Part shown: in pieces, positions 26,390-38,500 of the stretch
Layout: each line of letters begins with the position of its first letter
Position numbering within the stretch: position 1 is the first letter of the stretch
From: Apteryx mantelli
Taxonomy: Eukaryota; Chordata; Aves; Apterygiformes; Apterygidae
Assembly: GCF_036417845.1 (NCBI RefSeq)
Contig: NC_089979.1
Location: 122,917,415-122,981,414, forward strand
Reading direction: 5' to 3'
Length of the DNA stretch: 64,000 bases
Made by a program: the position numbers and the translations under genes
Notes under the pieces: generated by a model
Told to the model about the DNA's origin: nothing
Database searches by the model: none
Seen by the model: the letters and a program-made list of their open reading frames with translations, nothing else

Positions 26390-26810
26390 AGAAAGTTGTG
26401 TTTAAACAGTAGTTGTCAGTTGCTCCCTACCAAGGTCAGGGACATACAGATTTGGGGTTCTGTGAAAGCTTGTCATGGGTCCAATCACTTTCAATATTTT
26501 CACAAATAACTTAGATGTTTATTTTATTTGCAGATGAACTGAAACTGAATGGGTTTACAAGTAAACTGGAGGTGCAGATTAGAATTCAAAATGATCTTGA
26601 TAAATCCGAGATCCTTTCTCCAGTAGGAGATGCAACCCAATAAATATGAACAGAAAGTAGGAATGATCCACTGTACAAGCAGACAATGGTTAGACAGCAA
26701 AAGATGTAGGTTAAGGGGGCTTTGACCCAAATGTTAGTCTGGAACAGCTACAACATGAAATAACCCTTAATGGAAGAACCAAGTCCAGTCTCAAGATACC
26801 GTCTGTAGCC
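26390..26810 (+). mobile_element. ancient CR1 LINE, reverse transcriptase segment
   Basis: Codons 26478-26516 read GPITFNIFTNNLD, matching the CR1 reverse-transcriptase block GP-LFNIFINDLD. At 26527-26547, in another frame, FADELKL matches the catalytic FADD box. The second catalytic Asp is now Glu and the two motifs are frameshifted, so the copy is dead. The downstream sequence (CTGGAGGTGCAGATTAGAAT and following) continues the CR1 order. High divergence points to an old insertion of the CR1 type shared by birds, turtles and crocodiles. Confidence 0.8.
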
Positions 26811-26819
26811 TCTACTGTT

Positions 26820-26960
26820 TGTTTTCTTAAACTGTAAAATTTGGGGGCAAAAACACTCTTTCATTTGTTATTGTGTCTGTACAACATGTATTACAATGGG
26901 GTCCACATTAAAACTAAGGCGTTCTATCAGTGATGATGATGATGACGTTGTTTACAGAGT
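26820..26960 (+). mobile_element. possible old retroposon 3' tail
   Basis: The segment ends in a (TGATGA)-like tail at 26930-26945. Just before it is the phrase TGTCTGTACAACATG...ACAATGGGGTCC, which resembles 3' ends of old sauropsid retroposons. A second stretch at 29272-29345 repeats the pattern GTACA...TGATGATGAT. The family is not named. Confidence 0.35.
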
Positions 26961-27439
26961 CTGCAGCCCCATCTGCCATTGGTAGGAGACCCAGGAGCCA
27001 AGGAGGTTTGACTTGTAGGCACATAGGAGCCACAGAGCAGATGATTCACTTCTCCCTCAGCCCTTGCAGAACTCAGACCATCTGACACACAAGAGGGAGA
27101 ACAAAATTTGGCACATTGTCAAAACTGCTGTTACAGAGCCACACCTGCATATTTTACTAAACAACACCAAGCAGGTAGTTTGACATTAAGCTGCTTAGAT
27201 TTTCTTCATCCTATGGACACAGTAAGAGACAGATAAAATGCAATGAAAAGGCCTGTATTGTCTTTTTCTTGTTTGAAGCCACTTCACTCGTGCCTTGAGC
27301 TCTGCATGTTGTCAGAGTCCAGAGTTCCTCCAACACTTCTCTTTGTGCCAGTACTCTGGCCACTTATTTCCCTGCTGGCAGCCCCTACATCTGTGCCAGA
27401 CCATTCTCAGTCGGTTGAGCAATGAGCCAGGTTCAGGAT
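26961..27439. other. noncoding spacer between retroposon fossils
   Basis: No gene or clear repeat was seen. Short reading frames only. Confidence 0.45.
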
Positions 27440-28290
27440 ATGACTTGGGTTAAAATGAAGTTTTTCACAGCTTCTTGTGAAGGATCTGTCATAAGCTTTT
27501 GGTGGAACCAAATACATTGTATTGAGAGGGTCACCCTCATCCGCACACTTACCGACTCCTCCAAAGGTCTCTAAAAGATCTGCGAAGCAGAGCTTCCCTC
27601 TGTATCAATTCAGCCTATATGTCCAGTCTGGTTTTCATTACAGTATCTGACAATTTGCTTGGTATAGCAGACATACAGGACTATGGTTTCCCAGAGCACT
27701 TTTTAAAAATTGGTATCCTATTTACCACCTCCATTTCCTTTTGTGTGACTGATTGAAAGCATAGGTTACACATCGCAGTTGGTAGTTCAGCAGTCTTGTA
27801 ATTGAGTCTCCTTTGGAGTCCAGGGTGAACCCTAGCTGGCCCTGGTGATTTGTTGCTATTCATTTTATCAACTTGTTCTAAAACCTCCTCTACTGACAGT
27901 TCAGTCTGAGGCAGTTTCTCACTCATCTCCAGTAACAAAATGTTCTGGTGTGGGAAGCTTCCCAAAGCTCCTCTTTAGCAAACGCTAGCACAAAGGACTC
28001 ATTTGCCTTTTCTGGTGAGATCCTGTCGTCTCTAAGTGCTTCCACCACACCGCAGTCATCTATTGGCCCTATGTGCTCACTGGCAAGCGTCCTTTGCCTG
28101 CTGTAGTTGAAAAAGGTTTTATTATTGTTTTTTATGCCTTTTAGTAAATTATTCCTCAAAGTCTGTTTTGGCTTGCTTTACTATGGTTTTGCATCTGATT
28201 TGCAGAATCTGTGCTCTTCTTAATTTCCCTAGTCTGGACACAAGCTACACTTCTTACAGCCATCTTTGACAGCCTTCTGTACTAAGCTGC
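27440..28290 (-). mobile_element. ancient CR1 LINE ORF2 fossil, minus strand
   Basis: Read on the minus strand, a frame from about 28160 to 27920 resembles the linker before the reverse transcriptase (FFNYSRQRTLASEHIGPI, then a DDRISPEKANESF block). After a frameshift, 27965-27681 carries NSNKSPGPARVHPGL, matching the CR1 box NKSPGPDGIHPRVL, then RIPIFKK matching TPIFKKG. Sequence on to about 27440 still follows CR1 order (the F-GVNKHVDKGDPVDIVYLDF region), with many stops. Antisense to the CR1 at 26.4 kb and clearly a separate insertion. Confidence 0.88.
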
Positions 28291-29024
28291 TTAATCTGTG
28301 CTTGTTTTATTTTCTTTTTTTCTAAAATATTTTCTGATAACTGGTAATACATGCATTTACTACGACTCCTTGGTAAGGTTGCTTTTAGATAACCTCCACA
28401 CCACCTGCAAGCATTTCACCCTCTTGGCTGTTGCTTTTAATTTCCTTTTAACAAGCCACACATCTATATGTCACTGGTCCCTACGTGAACTATGAACACT
28501 GATTTCTCTTGAGCACCCAGATGCTTTACAGACTCTGTTATTGCTGCACCTGCTGGGCATGACCAAAATGCTCCACTGGCTCCAAGGGCCCTTGGGGCTT
28601 GATAATTGACTCATCTGCTAAATAGACTAAACATGGACATCTCCACATTCCTGCTGGACTCCTTCCTTTACTCTCCTCTACATACAGTCCTTGTGGATGG
28701 ATATGGGGAGAAGGAAGGAGACTCTCTGTTTCTTGCTTACCTACCCTATTTTAATCCATTTGGTAGGGGTTCTGCAGTGGGAAGGGGCCCCCTCCTTTTG
28801 CAAAATTAGAGACCTTCTCCATCATCTTGGTTCATTCAGCTCGAGCAAGGGAAATGACTAAGGGCATTTTAAAGCACAGTACTGAGTTTTCTGCAGCTGG
28901 TACTCCTCCTTGGGAGGACACCAAAACTCAACACATGAATGTACTGCAACATAGCACTAAGTACTGAAAAAGACCTCTGCCATTATAAAGTATGTGACCA
29001 AACTGAGAAATTATCCCTTCTTGG
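28291..29024. other. noncoding spacer
   Basis: No gene recognised. T-rich near 28310, ordinary elsewhere. Confidence 0.45.
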
Positions 29025-29345
29025 CCTTTAGTTTTGACTCCTGTAAATCCCTCTTTTATGTTCCCTGCTCACTAAATATTAATCTTCAAAATGCAATGGC
29101 TCATCTCTTAATAGGCACTTGACTGGATTCACCTTTGTGTGCAAAAATGTTCAGTGGCTTCCTGTACATTTCACAATCCAATACAAAATTTGATCACCAC
29201 TCTTAATGACTTTGTGATTTATTGACCTGTCCATCTTTCCTAACTTCATCTCCTTCAGCTTTATTTATGCCTTTTGTACAGCGAACGGGAAATAAACAGC
29301 ACACAAATCTCCTTTACAACCAAATAAATGCATGATGATGATAGA
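29025..29345 (+). mobile_element. ancient L2-clade LINE, ORF2 C-terminus and tail
   Basis: Codons 29152-29190 read QWLPVHFTIQYKI, matching the L2/Rex-type C-terminal HWLPV-FRIQFKI block. Upstream, 29036-29056 reads DSCKSLF (family: DYCNSLL), and the next part reads LQNAMAHLLIGT (family: LQNAAARLLTGT). The two parts are in different frames, so at least one indel has occurred. A short tail with TGATGATGAT ends near 29345. Confidence 0.75.
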
Positions 29346-30059
29346 ACAACAAAACCATCGTTAAGAAAAGTCCCTCCTTCAAGGTACTCACATTCACTAC
29401 TTTTTTTGCAGCTTGCATAACCAGGCCTACTAAACTCTGAGCAATTATTCCTTCTAGGGATTTCTCCCTAATGCCATTATCCCTAATGGCACTAGCAAAG
29501 ATTTTGCTTCATATGTAGCCCTCATTAACTGTATAATCACACACGTATTCATGCAAAACGTCTCCTGCATGTACTGTACTGTAGGGAAGAGGGTCTTGGT
29601 GTAAATTAATGGAATTTGAAAAGCTCTCAGCACAGAATTTATGAAAATTTGTTTGCTCATTATTACAGTTTTCCACAAAACAGAATATTCCTGTTTTCCT
29701 GGAAAGAACTGCACTTTCCAGCTGTGATTCCAAGCTACACTCCGGTTATTTCCCTGAGACCCAAAGACCTAAATCAGCTCTGAATCCACCAGCCCCACAG
29801 TCACTCTACCCATTCAGGAAAATATGTTTGTTTAAAAATATCCTTCCTCGGGTGACAGGGTGCAATGGTCTCTATACTCAACCCTGCTCTGACTATTTAT
29901 GTACATGTGCAGGAGAAAGGGTATTAAAAAAAGGGTAAGTTCTGCCTGTGTCCCTGGAAACCCCCAGCTTTCACAACATAGCAGACACCAAAAGCAAGTG
30001 GCTGAGACTCGATAAGCCATGGAGCTACTCACTGAACTGGCCTCACAGCGAAGATTAGA
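29346..30059. other. noncoding spacer
   Basis: Short frames only. No family recognised. Confidence 0.45.
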
Positions 30060-30190
30060 TCAGCCAGCCCCAAGGTCTGAGGAAGAGGGATCTGTGTCTC
30101 GAGAATGATCTGGGGATCCTGGTGGACAAGCAAGGCCAGGTAAGCTCCAGTGAGCTCCTGCAGGTAAGAGGGCTATTGTATCCTCCGTGT
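30060..30190 (+). mobile_element. CR1 LINE fragment (DLGILVDK block)
   Basis: The + strand codons around 30095-30132 read LENDLGILVDKQ, matching the CR1 ORF2 block DLGVLVD-K that lies C-terminal to the reverse transcriptase. It probably belongs to the same insertion as the fragment at 30.96-31.34 kb, with about 770 bp of unrecognised sequence between them. Confidence 0.6.
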
Positions 30191-30959
30191 GAGTATAGCA
30201 AGGCCAAGTAGAGGGCTCTCCTCGAGGCTCATACGTCCTTATCCTGGCCTCAGAGGGCCAAAATTCAAAAAAAAAACGTTACTCCTGTTAAGTACTCTTC
30301 TATCAGAATTGCTTGTGTCAGCCTCTTAGTTGGTTGGGGCAGAGTACTGATGTAGGCAGCTTAAAAACAAAAAGCAAGCCAAGAAAAACAGCAACTATTC
30401 CTTTCTTTCAAAAACCGTCTCTGGCTATTTGACAAATTTTGAACATGGAGGCATTGAAACCACTCCTATACTGAACACAAGTTATTTGGCCTTGATTGTT
30501 GGATCAAGCAGAGATGCACTTAACCCTTGAGATCCTCACTTGCCAAATCCTTGTGCTAAGTACACCACCCTCACTGCCTTCTCCCCATGCTGCTGTTGTG
30601 TACACCACACTTTGCCGAAGATGCTAAAATTGGCAGGGTAGCAAGTAAAATGAGGATGGTCACAAAGTAGTCCAAGTGGCTTGGAGTGCAGGCACTCAAC
30701 TAAAAAGGCTTGTAACACATCCAGAAGCAGCAAATACTGGTGACACTTACGAAATAGAGGTCTGTAGCCTGGGAAGTGGGTCTTCCAAGCAATCCAGATA
30801 GCCTACTGGTTAAGCAAAAAAGGCCTATTGCAGTCTTCGGGTGCATCTAAAAAAAACAGTAACTAAGCACATTCATACGCAGCACTGCTGAATCCTAACT
30901 GAGAATACAAAGTGTAATTCTGATATCCAGGTTACTAGAAGTATTTTGAAAAATCAGAA
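30191..30959. other. unrecognised sequence between two CR1 pieces
   Basis: Between two CR1 parts that are in the correct order but too far apart. It could be degraded CR1 or a later insertion; no family could be named. An A8 run lies near 30268. Confidence 0.4.
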
Positions 30960-31345
30960 CACATATGAAGAAAAGAGCAATTCAACAGCTAAGAAGCTAT
31001 CTTCTGATGAAAGACTTGGAGTTCAATCTGTTTAGCTCATCAGAAAGAAGACTGAGGGATGATTTGATAGACAGCAGATAAGCACCCTAACAGAGGAAAA
31101 ATCTTGGGTATTAAAGAGCTCTTTTAACCTCATGAAGGAAGGGACAACAAGTATCAAACACCAGATGGTGAATTCAGGTCCATTCAAATCGGAAATGTGG
31201 CACACTTTTTTAGCATGAGGGGTGAGGGGCACTGGGAGTAAACTGCCACAGAAAGTTATGGATTTCCTCATTCTTAATTATTCCAATGAATTATTAAAGC
31301 CTTTCTGAACAATATGCTTCAGGCAAACATGAACATCCTGTGCTC
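30960..31345 (+). mobile_element. ancient CR1 LINE, ORF2 3' end
   Basis: Codons 31028-31072 read LFSSSERRLRDDLID, matching the CR1 C-terminal block LFSLEKRRLRGDLI. Downstream nucleotides keep the family order. They include CACCAGATGGTGAATTCAGG, the AAACTGCCACAGAAAGTTAT segment (family: the aaTTTACCa-gGg-gtGGTgGATTC region) and an AATATGCT word near the end. It resembles the older turtle/crocodile-like CR1 type more than the young avian type. Confidence 0.8.
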
Positions 31346-33274
31346 CATACAGAGATAAGTGTGTTAAGCAGAGGGGCAAAGGAAGCATGAAGAGATCAGA
31401 GTAACCGATCCTGGCTTTAGACACAACAGCCAAGACTATTCCCCCCATGCCCTTAGGGGTCCTGGTTGCCCCCTCAGAGGAAGAAGAAAGATGTTTCCGG
31501 AGAGGAAGTCAGATCTTGGTGCCTGTTTCTTTCCTATACAGGGGGTGTCTGATAACTCTGCTCCTGGACTTACTTCAGTGCTTCAAGACCTTTGACAGCC
31601 GACAAAGATGACTCCACGATTTTGGCCTTTCATTACCTTTGAAAGAGAGTGCTGTAAAAAGCATTTGGCTTGTCTATGGTAGAGGATGCTTTTCTTTTTG
31701 TTTGCATTTTGTTTTTTGCACACATGATTCTTCAGTCAGCCTCCTCTTCCAATATATGTGGTCAGTGGCCACTGAATTATTGGCTTATGGGTTTTGTTTC
31801 CTGTTTTTTTTAAAAAGTCTGTCTTGTATCTGTACCTTGCTCTGTAAAACCAGCATTACTCTGTGTTACTTTTAATGATGTTTACTTGATTACCTTTTAA
31901 AACTCCACCAACCACAAAACTATGTCAAAATTGGTGTCCACACACTGCTCACTACTATTGGATGCACTTGATAAACATTGACTGGTAGCACCAGGTTTGC
32001 TGCATACATAAACACATTAGCCTATAAAGTTATTCGTACCAAAGAGCATTTCTGCTGTCAGTTGAAATCCTGTCATCTTTACTCTTGCTAGATTTTGCTT
32101 GGCTCAAGATGTAGTTGTTTCTGTCATTTCCTCACTGGGCACAACACAAAGGCTTTATTGACTATTCTTGCTTGAGTAAAGGAAGATACCAAGAACAGTT
32201 TTGCTTATCTCATAGGCTCCAGTGCATGAAAGACTTGCATTGATAACATTTTCAGCACAGTAGAGGTCAGGCCTGCTGAGAGCCTTGGTTAGTCATATTA
32301 ATTTTTAATTCTTTATTATTCCACCTAATACATTTACAAAAACAGTTCGTATGCACATTTTCCATCTTTCTGCTTCCACCTTTGGGCAGCCTGTGTCCAC
32401 AAACCTGGGTTCTGCTCTACTAGGGCAAACACACCCAAACAGGCCTGCAATCGTGTGAATTGGGAACTGCCCCCAGGAACAGAAATTTTCACTTCCATAA
32501 GGCTAAGCATGCTGAGCCCATTTCTCACTGTGCTGAGGGGCGTCACCTGGCAAAAGGGGTGCCGGAGCCTGGGGGCAAAGCAGCGGAGTTCCCACACATG
32601 AGCTCTGGACCGAGGTCCCTGTGGAGGCACCTTTACACTTACTGCGAGCCAGCTTGGATATCCCCATGCACTGTTTCACAGCAGACCCACATTAGGGACA
32701 GCCCTACCTACAGATCTGTTCTGCCTCTCACCCAGGTGTTGTCCCATACAACTTCCTTATCCATACATAAAATACCCTGGCTCAAGTTGAGTGGCATTTC
32801 CAAGCCAGGCTGGCTGGTCTGGCTGGAATGTCTGCTTCCCATTGAGCTGGTGGGGATGTGGGTTAAAACCATCTGCAGTGTGCTAGTCCTCCAGCATCTG
32901 CGCAAGGACGGATACAATTCGTCCCCTGCTAACAGCCTTTGGTGGGATATCTTCCCAGTAATCTAATTTGCAACACATACAATTTCAGCTGCACAACATC
33001 CTGTGGTAGAGTTCCTCTGTGTAATTGGGTGCTGTGCAAGAAGCATCTTCTTCCCCTGTTTGTTTTGAATTACTCATCATAATGTCAGTCAGCATCCCAT
33101 AACTGTCATGTTAGAGAGCTCCCTTAAAAAATCCTGCCATAATACTTGTGTTGAAGGCAACCATACCAAAAAGACATTAACGTATGGTATAAGAAGAGCA
33201 AAATTAGACCCTTTCTAACAAATGCCACCACCAGATGGCAGGGAAAAAATAACTGAAAACAGTATCTCACATGC
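31346..33274. other. noncoding sequence
   Basis: A 168-codon open frame at 32460-32966 (+) overlaps a minus-strand frame and shows no domain, repeat or homology I can recognise. It is treated as chance. Confidence 0.45.
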
Positions 33275-33842
33275 ACCAGCCTCATTTCGGGCCAAGAGGA
33301 AAAAGTTGCCCAAGGAGCAATCTTGGTGCAGAACCGCATGTCCTTTGGCATGCCCTTTGCAGCCCCACTCCACATGGGCCTCAGCGCTTTCTCCCTCTCC
33401 TAATCCAATCCCAAACCCAAATCCTAATCCTAACCTGAACCCGAACCCTAAACCTAAGCCTAACGCTAACCCTAATCTCAGGCAGGGCCACAACCTGAGA
33501 CCACCAGCCCCATTCCTCACCCAAATGGAAAAGTGCCCCCGGGAGCAGTCTTGGTGCAGCTTCACATTTCCTTCAGCATGCCCTCTGCAGCCCCACTCCA
33601 CGTGGGCCTCAACGCTTTCTCCCTCTCCTAACCCTAATCCAAACCCAAACCCTAACCGTAATGTCGTGCGGGGCCCCAGCCTGAGACCACCAGCCCCATT
33701 CCTTGCCCAAACAGAAAAGTGGCCCTGGGACCACCCTTGGTGCAGCCCTGCATTTCCTGTGGCCTGTCCTTTGTAGCCCCACTCCATGTGGGCCTCAAGG
33801 CTTTCTCTCTCTCCCAACTCTAACCCTAATCTCAGTCACAGC
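33275..33842. repeat. three-copy ~186-bp tandem repeat with embedded telomere-type hexamers
   Basis: Copies start at the shared phrase ACCAGC[C]... at 33275, 33503 and 33689. Each copy runs: a GCAGTCTTGGTGCAGC-like part, a CAGCCCCACTCCAC-TGGGCCTC part, a CTTTCTCCCTCTCC part, then a block of degenerate CCCTAA hexamers (variants CCCAAA, CCTAAT, CCTGAA, CCTAAG). Copies 2 to 3 are 186 bp apart. Copy 1 is 228 bp, exactly 42 bp (seven hexamers) longer, and the extra length sits in the hexamer block. Copy 3 is truncated, with only two or three hexamers. The C-rich telomere strand is on the + strand. Confidence 0.9.
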
Positions 33843-35524
33843 CAAGCATTCCCTTTTCCCAGAAGAGCACAACTTTGGCTTACAACCAAGTTCTGCATCA
33901 CAAAAAATGTGAGACCTTGTACATGTAACTCATGTGAGCAACTCTTACTACTGAAATAAACCCTTCCAGGACATTGAACTTTCCCAGGAATAGGTTTTGC
34001 CTTCATGCGAAAGTTTACAGGTTCATGCTCTGATTTGTCTGATAATTTTTTTATTCTGCTAGCCGAAATTCTAAAAAGAGATTTATTCAGGCAAAGGATA
34101 AAAGCAGCAAGTACTCCCTGTGCAAAGAGATCAAAAAAATCTGTAAATGGCAGAAGTGAGTGAGAAACCATGAACAGCAGCATACTATATTACCCCTGCC
34201 TTGTGAGTCACTTTGGAGCACCTTTTAGTTTATTTATTAAACAGTTTCTGCACAAAGTGTGTTTTGCTCTACTAAAACATCATATAGTGAATGCTAAAAT
34301 GGTGTTGTAGCTCTTAAGCGCTGGGGTGGGGGGAGGGCAGAAATGCCCCTTTTATTCCTAGAGTTATTGTTTTATAAATAAAAGGTGCTGATGACATTGT
34401 GTGTACAACACAGATAGGGCATAAAGAATCACTGCAGTGGTTTGATAGGGATGATCTGCCACTGAAAACCCATTAACGCAGACTGTAGGTGAGCTAAATG
34501 TGCTGAAATTTCGGGATGTGGAATGCCAGGAGAACAGCCCTTAAAATAGTTCCACCAAAAATAGTCCATGTGGACAATAGGAGAGGTTTTTTCCTTCATT
34601 TATTTATATTCCCAGCTCCTTGTCACATTGTCCCTCGAGTGCTCCCAGAGGGAGACAGAGCAGGAGCACAGTTTTGTCCTACGCACACGTGCCACTGCGC
34701 ATTGCTGCGACCTGCTTAGGAACGGGAACACACCTAAAAAGGCAAATCTCCCCCGACCTCAGCATGACAGAGCCGTGGCAGTGAGGAGAGCAAATAACCG
34801 CCTTGAGCAGCTGAAAAACACCTTGGGGAAACTACTGCTCCCCAAATGCCTGAGAGCAGCTCCCCACGAACAGCCAGCAAATCTTGCCATAGAGCCCAGA
34901 GGAAATAAATTAAATATTGCCTACGAGCCGATGGCCTGCTTGAGAGGAGGGTATGAGCACAAGTGTGTGGTTTAATTTAGATTTATATTAGTTTGGTGGT
35001 GGTTAGAATTAAAATCTATTGACAGCCCAGAGTATCTTAAATGGGAATGCATGTGTGTTTTTCAGATTCAATTAACTCTTGGCACAGCGGCCCCCACCAG
35101 CCTGCCAGGCCCCCAAGAGCTCAGGAGGCCTTGCCTGTGTCTCTGGTGGGCAAGCGGACTACACTGGTCAGTCATGACAAGCACCCACCTATTTAATGGC
35201 CTGAGAAAAATCACCTGTCCCCAGTGCATGTGTTACCAGCAAAGCTGCACAGTCCCTCAGGGACTCCAGGCGGTGCCCACGCAGTCTTCACTTCCCTGTG
35301 TAAGCACCTCTTACGTGATTTTGGAGGAAAAATCATCATTCAAGAGGTTAAAATAGTACAAAGCTTCAGCGTGACTCTGGAGATGCTCAGCAGGACCAGC
35401 GTGACTTTAACTAGGATTAAAGGGAAGGACTGAGTGATGCTTTGAGCCACCAGGTACATGCTCCAGCCACATTTCATGAACAGGTGAGACCTAGGCTCCC
35501 TCACCCATCTTTGGTTTCTGCAGG

Positions 35525-35554
35525 GAAAAAAAAAAAAGAGAGAGAGAGAGAGAA
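35525..35554 (+). repeat. poly-A followed by (GA)n
   Basis: Thirteen A residues followed by alternating GA. It is a simple-sequence tract. Confidence 0.95.
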
Positions 35555-38500
35555 CCAAAAACAGGTGTTTAGACTAGAACTAAGTCACCATGTGTCCCTG
35601 AGCATGACAGTCAGAGTACGAGACACGCCAGGCTTTGCATTTGGTGCACGATAAAGGCATAACCCAAGGCAGACAAAGGAAGCCTCCAGGCAAGGAAAAC
35701 CTTCCTGTAGGAGAAACTCATGTTTTGGCATGTGGTGAAACACAGCCATGCCAACTATGTTTCACTTGCAATATGTGCAGTGAACATAGGTGGGAAGTCA
35801 GTGCCCAGATTTGCAATCGGCAGCTCGCAATTCAGTGTGATGACTCAGGATTTTCAGTTTCACTGCAGGCAAAGACTGCTCAGCCCTTACTCAGGCAAAA
35901 TTCCCAATTTTTTACAAGAAGAGGCTATGTCTTGCCTGCCTAGCTATTGTCCAGTTAAAGCTAATACTGCTAACTCCCAGCATTCAGAAATTTTTTAAAC
36001 AACGGTCCTGAAAAATGTTGCAATCATTGTTTTTTATTGCCTTTATAGTCATCTTTTCTGTGCTTAGAAGTGATGTTTTCAAACTCTTCCTGAAATCCAC
36101 AGGGCCTGGGAATTCAGTCAGTTTTGTTCTTTCAATGAAAATGGAACTTATCCTGCAGTCACATGACTCCCAAAGCTAGGGCTGTACAAAAAAACAATGA
36201 ATCCCGACAACGTATCTGCCAGATCTCCCTGGGATCTGCAGGGGAAACAGCCATTTCCTCTGTAGGGTATGTTAAAGGCAACTCTTGCTGCTGTTGTTTG
36301 ATGATGTAATGTGGCCACAGTGCTCAGTAGCAAGGTACTTCCACATGCCGTCGGGCAGCATCACCCTATGTGACGCCATAGGGTCCATCCTCTCCTCCAG
36401 GCAGAGGACATCCAGTGCTTCCACCACGTCTTCTGCCTTGTTTATCTGTAGGTTTACAGCAGAAGGTGGGAAGAAGACTTACACCTAGGTCAGGCATAAT
36501 TAAATAACATGGGATTTGGAACAAATAAAGTAAAAACAATTCATGTGAGGTGTTGAAAAGGACAAGGTGGAAGCAAATCTGAGTTAAGCACTGATGGTAG
36601 CAAGAGCTGAGCGGACACAGACGTTCCAGCACTTGGGAAGGTATAGAAAGGAGGCAGACAGCAATCTCTGGAAACATATATCAAAGAACGTATAGATCTT
36701 CTGCAGTCATTAGGAGGAAAGAATGAACGACAGAAAAAGAGAGAGGAGAGAAGGTCAACAGAGAAGGGTTAAAGGTTAATTTCCTGATTGCCAGAATATG
36801 AAAGGTAATGGCCTCAGATGCCCGTGAATTTCTTTTCAAAAGAGGCCACATCATTTAATGCACTCTTCTATTACTGCTCTCATGTCAGCTTACTAGTGTT
36901 CCAAAATGGCCTTTTTTCACTATTAATATGATAACAATTCACATAATGTGGTCTTCTGATAGACCTCGAAATTTCTGACATGTTAGGTAAGGGCAGAAAA
37001 TCTGTTAGAAACATGACCTGCTCTTGCCAAAGTCAATAGGAACTTTGCTACCAATGTCTATGGCAATGCGGACAGGCCAATTATGATGATTAACAGTATT
37101 AGTCACATCTTTACTGGAACCTGTTGTTTATGAACAATTCCAAAATGTTTGTTCGGAGAGCTCAATTTAGATGCAAACATTGCCAGCTTGTACTACATTT
37201 TGTGCTGTCGGGAGCTCTCAAACTCTGGTGTGTGTCACCCACAGTCTGTAGGCTGCCCACTGCTCTCATTTTAAGCATGGGATTTGGATTTTGGAGGGCA
37301 CGTAGCCTACAAGGAGCTCTTATAGGAAATATTGTACAGGATGGGAAAGCTGGAGAAGTGGTCTGCGTCTTAGACTGAAAGTTTTAAGGTTGGATGGTTA
37401 TAAGGAGGTGGTGGGAATCATGGTCCCTCTCCATTCCTTTTCTACTGCTAAATGAACAGGAAGCCCCGGTGGAAAGGCTGAGTATCAGTGCCTTAGATTC
37501 AGCCAAGCATGAATGCCAAGCACTTGGCCCCGCTTGGATATTTGATGGGAAATTAGTTTGTGTGCCTTGAGGTCTCAGCTAAGCTCAGGGCCCTGTTTGA
37601 TGTACACGTAGTCTGTGGCCACAGGTGTTTAGGACTTAAATAGACAAGGCAGAGCAAGGTAATGTTAACTCTCCATTGGGCTGATGAAGGACTGAAGGCT
37701 GATGGGGTAAGAAGGCAAGGGCACCCACAGCTCGGGACAGGAACGAAAACTTACCCTCAGAAGCCTTGCCCCGACACAACCACAGGCTCACCCTGCCTCT
37801 TCAAGCTTCTCAGGTCAAGCTGCACTGGTCAGAGACACAAGTTCATAACACTATAATGGGAAAACGAAGTTTACCTGCTTCTAACTGGGGTAATACAGCA
37901 CTTACCCACTTCTCAAATACACCAAATAAATCAAAGGTTACCTGCTTGTTTTTGAAGAGGAGCTTGAAGTGCTTGAGCAATCAGAAGGCATCTCCCAAGT
38001 TCTGAAAATGTAGTGAGAGTTGCCTAATTGCTCAACTACTGTATCTCCACGGCCTCAAAACATTTTAACAACTGACATACAGATCCAGTGCATGTAACTT
38101 ATTTTTGTATTCTCCAACTGTGCCAAAAGAGTATTTTATTTTACACTTTAGCAGGAGAGCTATTCTATACATAAATGGGCCACTAAACAGAGTTATGCCA
38201 TATCGGCACTTCTCAGAACATCAGACACGTATATTGCCAGCTTTCAGGATGTGGGATGTAAGACGAATAGATTTCATACCACGACTTCCAAGCCTGCATA
38301 CTGGGACTTCTGTTTCAACTGCCCTCTTCACCACAGTGATGGCAGTTACTTATGATAAATAGATTAAAGGCTGAGCAACTTAGATTTTCTCCAAGTGATA
38401 TGTTATTTCAACTTCTTTTACATTAAAATTCATTTGCATTAGGGAGGAAATAATCATACTCACATGTACCTGGAAAATAATTTGCTTGGGCATTCAGGTT

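Noticed and set aside
32460-32966. 168-codon plus-strand frame
   Set aside because: No recognisable motif, an overlapping minus-strand frame, no promoter or splice context and no homology I can recall. A chance frame is more likely.
33215-33817. 200-codon minus-strand and 184-codon plus-strand frames
   Set aside because: Both are products of a tandem repeat whose unit length is a multiple of three. The peptides are simple repeats (Gly-Leu/Phe or Asn-Pro).
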